Source: Paraburkholderia youngii
Lineage (GTDB): Bacteria > Pseudomonadota > Gammaproteobacteria > Burkholderiales > Burkholderiaceae
Reading direction: 5' to 3'
Length of the DNA stretch: 64,000 bases
NCBI RefSeq assembly: GCF_013366925.1
Contig: NZ_JAALDK010000001.1
Location: 4,457,165 to 4,521,164, forward strand
Positions 61,136 through 64,000 of this stretch are shown piece after piece; the first letter of the stretch is position 1, and every line of letters begins with the position of its first letter. Both the position numbers and the translations under genes were made by a program. Below the pieces are notes generated by a model, which made no database searches, was not told the origin of the DNA, and saw only the letters and a program-made list of their open reading frames with translations.

Positions 61136-61725
61136 GCGATGTGAGCCCGCGGGCAATCCGACGTCACCCTGTCGCTCGCGAAGATGGAATGGTTCTGCTG
61201 GCGCTCCTGATTGCGCTGATGCTGATGTCGATCGCATTGATGGGCGCGCTCGACGTGTGGTCGCTTGAGCGGCAGCGCGAACGGGAGCGGCAACTGCTGT
61301 TCGTAGGCAATCAGTACCGGCTCGCGATTCTTCGCTACTACCGCGCTGGAAGGGCGCTGCCGGCGTCGATCGACGAACTGCTCGACGACTCGCGTTTTCC
61401 GGTGCCGCTGCATCATTTGCGTCGCGCCTATCCGGATCCGGTGACGGGTAAGAACGATTGGGTTTTTATGCAACAGGGCGCGCGTATATACGGCGTGTAT
61501 AGCAGTTCCACCGACTTGCCGATCAAACGCGCTGGTTTTCCGCTTCTCTATCAGGACTTCGAAAATCAGAAGACCTATGGCGGCTGGCAGTTTTTCTATT
61601 TGCCGCCGGTCGTGCGCAACTACACGAACACGCTGAGCGCGCCGCCGAAACCGCCGACCTCCTTCGATCCGCTGAACGGCTCGTTGCCCACTTTCAACGG
61701 GCGCAGCGTGGGCGGCTTGCGCTGA
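61132..61725 (+). CDS. Atypical pseudopilin (XcmX-like, lacks Glu at +5)
   Basis: A 197-residue protein with a pilin-like N-terminus: EDG/MVLLALLIALMLMSIALMG, where position +5 after the presumed cleavage is Ala, not Glu. This resembles minor tip pseudopilins such as GspK. The remainder (YPDPVTGKNDWVFMQQ, GGWQFFYLPP) has a domain I do not recognise in standard Gsp pseudopilins. I recall a pseudopilin-related gene, xcmX, clustered with two xcpT homologues in P. putida GB-1; the arrangement is the same here. Confidence 0.75.
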   Translation: MSDVSPRAIRRHPVAREDGMVLLALLIALMLMSIALMGALDVWSLERQRERERQLLFVGNQYRLAILRYYRAGRALPASIDELLDDSRFPVPLHHLRRAYPDPVTGKNDWVFMQQGARIYGVYSSSTDLPIKRAGFPLLYQDFENQKTYGGWQFFYLPPVVRNYTNTLSAPPKPPTSFDPLNGSLPTFNGRSVGGLR

Positions 61726-61750
61726 GCGGACAGCCGTCCGGTTGGAGCTT

Positions 61751-61819
61751 ATGGCCGAATCCATTGCTTATGCCGGCGAAGCGATCATCACTGGCGGTGC
61801 AGGGACGGCAAGAGAATAA
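61751..61819 (+). CDS. Possible 22-residue small protein
   Basis: ATG 61751 opens a frame for 22 residues (MAESIAYAGEAIITGGAGTA and two more), with GGAG only three bases before the start. The spacing is short and the peptide matches nothing I know, so it may be chance. Confidence 0.15.
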   Translation: MAESIAYAGEAIITGGAGTARE

Positions 61820-61836
61820 TGTGCGCTACCGCACAT
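61819..61836. promoter_or_regulatory. Inverted repeat ATGTGCG-CTAC-CGCACAT
   Basis: Perfect 7-bp arms with a four-base centre, about 95 bases after the secretion operon. There is no T-run, so it is more likely an operator or RNA stability hairpin than an intrinsic terminator. Confidence 0.4.
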
Positions 61837-62096
61837 ATCTCGACGTTTCCTCTTCCGTCGCCTGCAGAAGAAACTAGCATCAAACGCACAGCCTTCCCCG
61901 CATCCTCTCTTTGCCGGCTCAGATCTGAAAACATCAATTCAGAAAAGCGGACCGCGCGTCCCTTTAACCGGACAATTCAGAGGAGACCGAACAGAGGTCT
62001 CTTCATATAAATCAACGCTGATTGAATCGCCTCCACTGCGCTGCAACGCGACAGGGCAGCTGCCTTCGTCGTTCTATCTAACATGGAGAAACGATT

Positions 62097-63974
62097 ATGG
62101 ACCGTCGCGAATTTATCAAGAAGACATCGGCGATTGGCGCTGCACTGACTACGCCAAAGCTCGCGCTTGGCGCATCCGGGGCGGCCACGGGCGACGCCGC
62201 GCACAAGGGAACCCCCAACATTCTGTTCATTCTGCTTGACGAGATGCGCTACCCGCGTGTGTTCCCGGCGGGAATCAACAGTCCGGGCGACTTCCTCAGG
62301 CATTTCATGCCTCAAACGCATTCCCTGTGGAGAAGGGGCGTTAAGTTCTCCGGACACTACACGGCCGCCTCGGCATGTACGCCAGCACGTGGCACTTTGG
62401 TCACTGGTCTTTACTCGCAGCAAACCTGGGTGCTGACGACTATCTTCGATAATCCATCAAGTAAAGGTTCGCTTCAACCAACGCTCAGCCGGGTGTTTCC
62501 GACCTATGGCAAGCTGCTGCGCAACCTCGGTTATTCGACGCCCTACATCGGCAAATGGCATCTGTCGGTCACCGTCCAGGGGCAGCGCGAGCTTCAGGAG
62601 TACGGATTTCAGGCGATGACTTTCCCTGATCCAACTGGCAGCAACCTGCAGGGCACCGTCGGCGATATTCCCAACCTGTACTACAGCGACGAGTACATCG
62701 CCAATCAGGCGGTAGCGTGGCTCAACCAGCGCAAGCCGAACGAAGCACCCTGGTGTTTGACCGTAGGCCTCGTGAACCCTCACGACAAAGAGTTCTTCCC
62801 GGCGGGAACGGAATTCCAGACTTACCATGATTATTTCGCGAACTCGAACTACAACCCCAACGGTTATCAGCAATGGCGGGACTACACGGTAGGGCCGCCG
62901 AACTACGATTGGAATACCAATCCACTCAAGAATCCACCGACGCTGGCGTACGCGGCGGTCCCGCCGAACTGGGAGTCGGCGGATCGCATCCAGCGCACCA
63001 AGCCGGCAGCGCAGGCGTTCAACAGAATGATCCAGGAGGCTATATGGGGTGGTGTTCAGGATGATCCGGATAGCGCTGACTTCGTCATCACTGAATATCC
63101 TGTGCCGATCCAGGGCGTGACGAAAGGGATCGGCAAATCGCCATTCAGTTACTGGAAGCGTAGCCTCGAGTCGTACACGCAGATACTGACAGACGTCGAC
63201 GAACGAATTGGCGAGATCGTCCACTCGCTGCCTCACGATGTCGCGCGCAACACGATCATTATCCTGACGTCCGACCACGGCGAATACGCTGGCGCGCACG
63301 GTATGGTGTCCGGCAAGACCTCGACATGCTACGAAGAGGCGTACAACATCCCGTTGATCGTGGTTGATCCTACGGGACAGTATGCGGGCGACGTCGACAA
63401 GATCCGCGACGGCCTGACTTCTTCAGTCGACATTCTTCCGATGCTGGTGACGATAGGCAACGGCGGTAACCGCAATTGGCTAACGGGCGACTACGCGCAG
63501 CTGTACGGCGGCAGGCATGATCTTCTTCCGATGCTGAAAAGCGATTCGGCAGCCGGTCGGCCCTATGTCACCTTCACGACCGACGAAACACTGCCTGAGT
63601 CGTACATCCCAAACGCGTCCAGTACGCCGACGCATATCATTGGTGTACGCACTCAGGCGAACAAGCTTGGCACCTATTCGTTCTGGGCACCGGAGTCGAC
63701 GACCATCTCGGGCCGAAGCCAACTCGAGTACTACGACTATGCGACGACGGCAGGACAACTGGAACTCGACAACCGTTACCGCGATCCGGCGGCCCGAGTG
63801 CTCTATCAACAGCTGCTGACGGAGATTTTGCCTAACGAGTTGAGGGCGCCGCTGCCCGGGAGTTTGGTGGCTGCCCAGACGCTCGCCGAGGCGAGATATG
63901 TGAGCTACGTCAGGCTGATTAATTCCGGGGGCGTGAGCGAACCGCAATTGCCACTGTCGATCGGCGATATCTGA
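62097..63974 (+). CDS. Tat-exported sulfatase (formylglycine type)
   Basis: A 625-residue sulfatase of the alkaline phosphatase superfamily. The N-terminus DRREFIKKTSAIGAALTT is a twin-arginine signal. The active-site motif is SACTPARGTLVTG, where the Cys of CxPxR is converted to formylglycine by a sulfatase-modifying enzyme not seen here. Metal and substrate motifs follow: YIGKWHLS, and TSDHGEYAGAHGM in the C-terminal half. It hydrolyses sulfate esters in the periplasm; the substrate is unknown. GGAGAAA precedes ATG 62097. It appears independent of the secretion operon, although type II systems can export Tat substrates. Confidence 0.9.
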   Translation: MDRREFIKKTSAIGAALTTPKLALGASGAATGDAAHKGTPNILFILLDEMRYPRVFPAGINSPGDFLRHFMPQTHSLWRRGVKFSGHYTAASACTPARGTLVTGLYSQQTWVLTTIFDNPSSKGSLQPTLSRVFPTYGKLLRNLGYSTPYIGKWHLSVTVQGQRELQEYGFQAMTFPDPTGSNLQGTVGDIPNLYYSDEYIANQAVAWLNQRKPNEAPWCLTVGLVNPHDKEFFPAGTEFQTYHDYFANSNYNPNGYQQWRDYTVGPPNYDWNTNPLKNPPTLAYAAVPPNWESADRIQRTKPAAQAFNRMIQEAIWGGVQDDPDSADFVITEYPVPIQGVTKGIGKSPFSYWKRSLESYTQILTDVDERIGEIVHSLPHDVARNTIIILTSDHGEYAGAHGMVSGKTSTCYEEAYNIPLIVVDPTGQYAGDVDKIRDGLTSSVDILPMLVTIGNGGNRNWLTGDYAQLYGGRHDLLPMLKSDSAAGRPYVTFTTDETLPESYIPNASSTPTHIIGVRTQANKLGTYSFWAPESTTISGRSQLEYYDYATTAGQLELDNRYRDPAARVLYQQLLTEILPNELRAPLPGSLVAAQTLAEARYVSYVRLINSGGVSEPQLPLSIGDI

Positions 63975-64000
63975 CGTCGGGGCGAGGCTTGCGCCGGAGG

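Larger units (their letters stand above)
61726..62096. other. Intergenic region between secretion operon and sulfatase
   Basis: These 371 bases hold no firm gene. There is a possible 22-codon frame (61751-61819) and a perfect inverted repeat (61819-61836). The last 200 bases are less GC-rich and presumably include the sulfatase promoter; no clear -10/-35 pair was identified. Confidence 0.4.

Overview
The window looks like the chromosome or megaplasmid of a Burkholderia-type betaproteobacterium (Paraburkholderia, Caballeronia or a relative). The evidence is the high GC, a 16-stranded porin of the Burkholderia OmpC-like type, the ETF sequences, tightly overlapping genes and the many aromatic-catabolism families. 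No rRNA, tRNA, CRISPR array, insertion sequence or phage gene was seen. The genus is an inference from sequence style.

Left part (about 0.3-26.4 kb): an RcsB-like response regulator, then a catabolic island. A major-facilitator transporter, a GntR/FCD regulator and a porin precede two divergent operons that share a 315-bp control region at 12.34-12.66 kb. The minus-strand operon encodes a second GntR/FCD regulator, a RidA protein, an amidohydrolase, a Rieske oxygenase with its FMN/2Fe-2S reductase, a crotonase and a 3-hydroxyacyl-CoA dehydrogenase. The plus-strand operon encodes an ADP-forming acyl-CoA synthetase, two acyl-CoA dehydrogenases, a thiolase-like protein with a DUF35 partner, a CoA transferase, a LigB-type extradiol dioxygenase, three consecutive RraA/LigK-fold proteins, a second crotonase and a hotdog thioesterase, followed by etfB-etfA. 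Together they suggest uptake of an aromatic acid with a side chain or second ring, side-chain removal as CoA thioesters, ring hydroxylation and meta-cleavage, and hydratase/aldolase steps to central metabolites. The substrate cannot be read from the sequence. Near-palindromes related to TCTGGTATGCCAGA lie before both GntR genes and before the synthetase operon.

Middle (26.5-30.8 kb): a second catabolic unit, with a Rieske oxygenase and an MFS paralogue divergent from an IclR regulator and a perfect 16-bp palindrome between them, then a small secreted protein of unknown function.

Right part (31.5-61.7 kb): the most unusual system. A 15-kb operon encodes two multicopper-oxidase-like proteins with complementary sets of copper ligands, a 2,696-residue secreted cupredoxin/Ig-like/beta-helix protein, a small exported protein, two LolA-like proteins and a cytochrome c/periplasmic-binding fusion. 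A lytic transglycosylase, two NarL-type response regulators, a PAS histidine kinase and a His/Met-rich SCO copper chaperone follow. Then comes a type II secretion-like operon: GspG, F and E, four inner-membrane assembly proteins resembling PilM/N/O/P, a lipoprotein secretin and three more pseudopilins. It resembles the Xcm pathway that I recall being linked to export of the manganese-oxidising factor in Pseudomonas putida GB-1. I infer a dedicated secretion system for a cell-surface metal oxidase, with copper loading and two-component control encoded alongside.

Right end (62.1-64 kb): a Tat-exported sulfatase.
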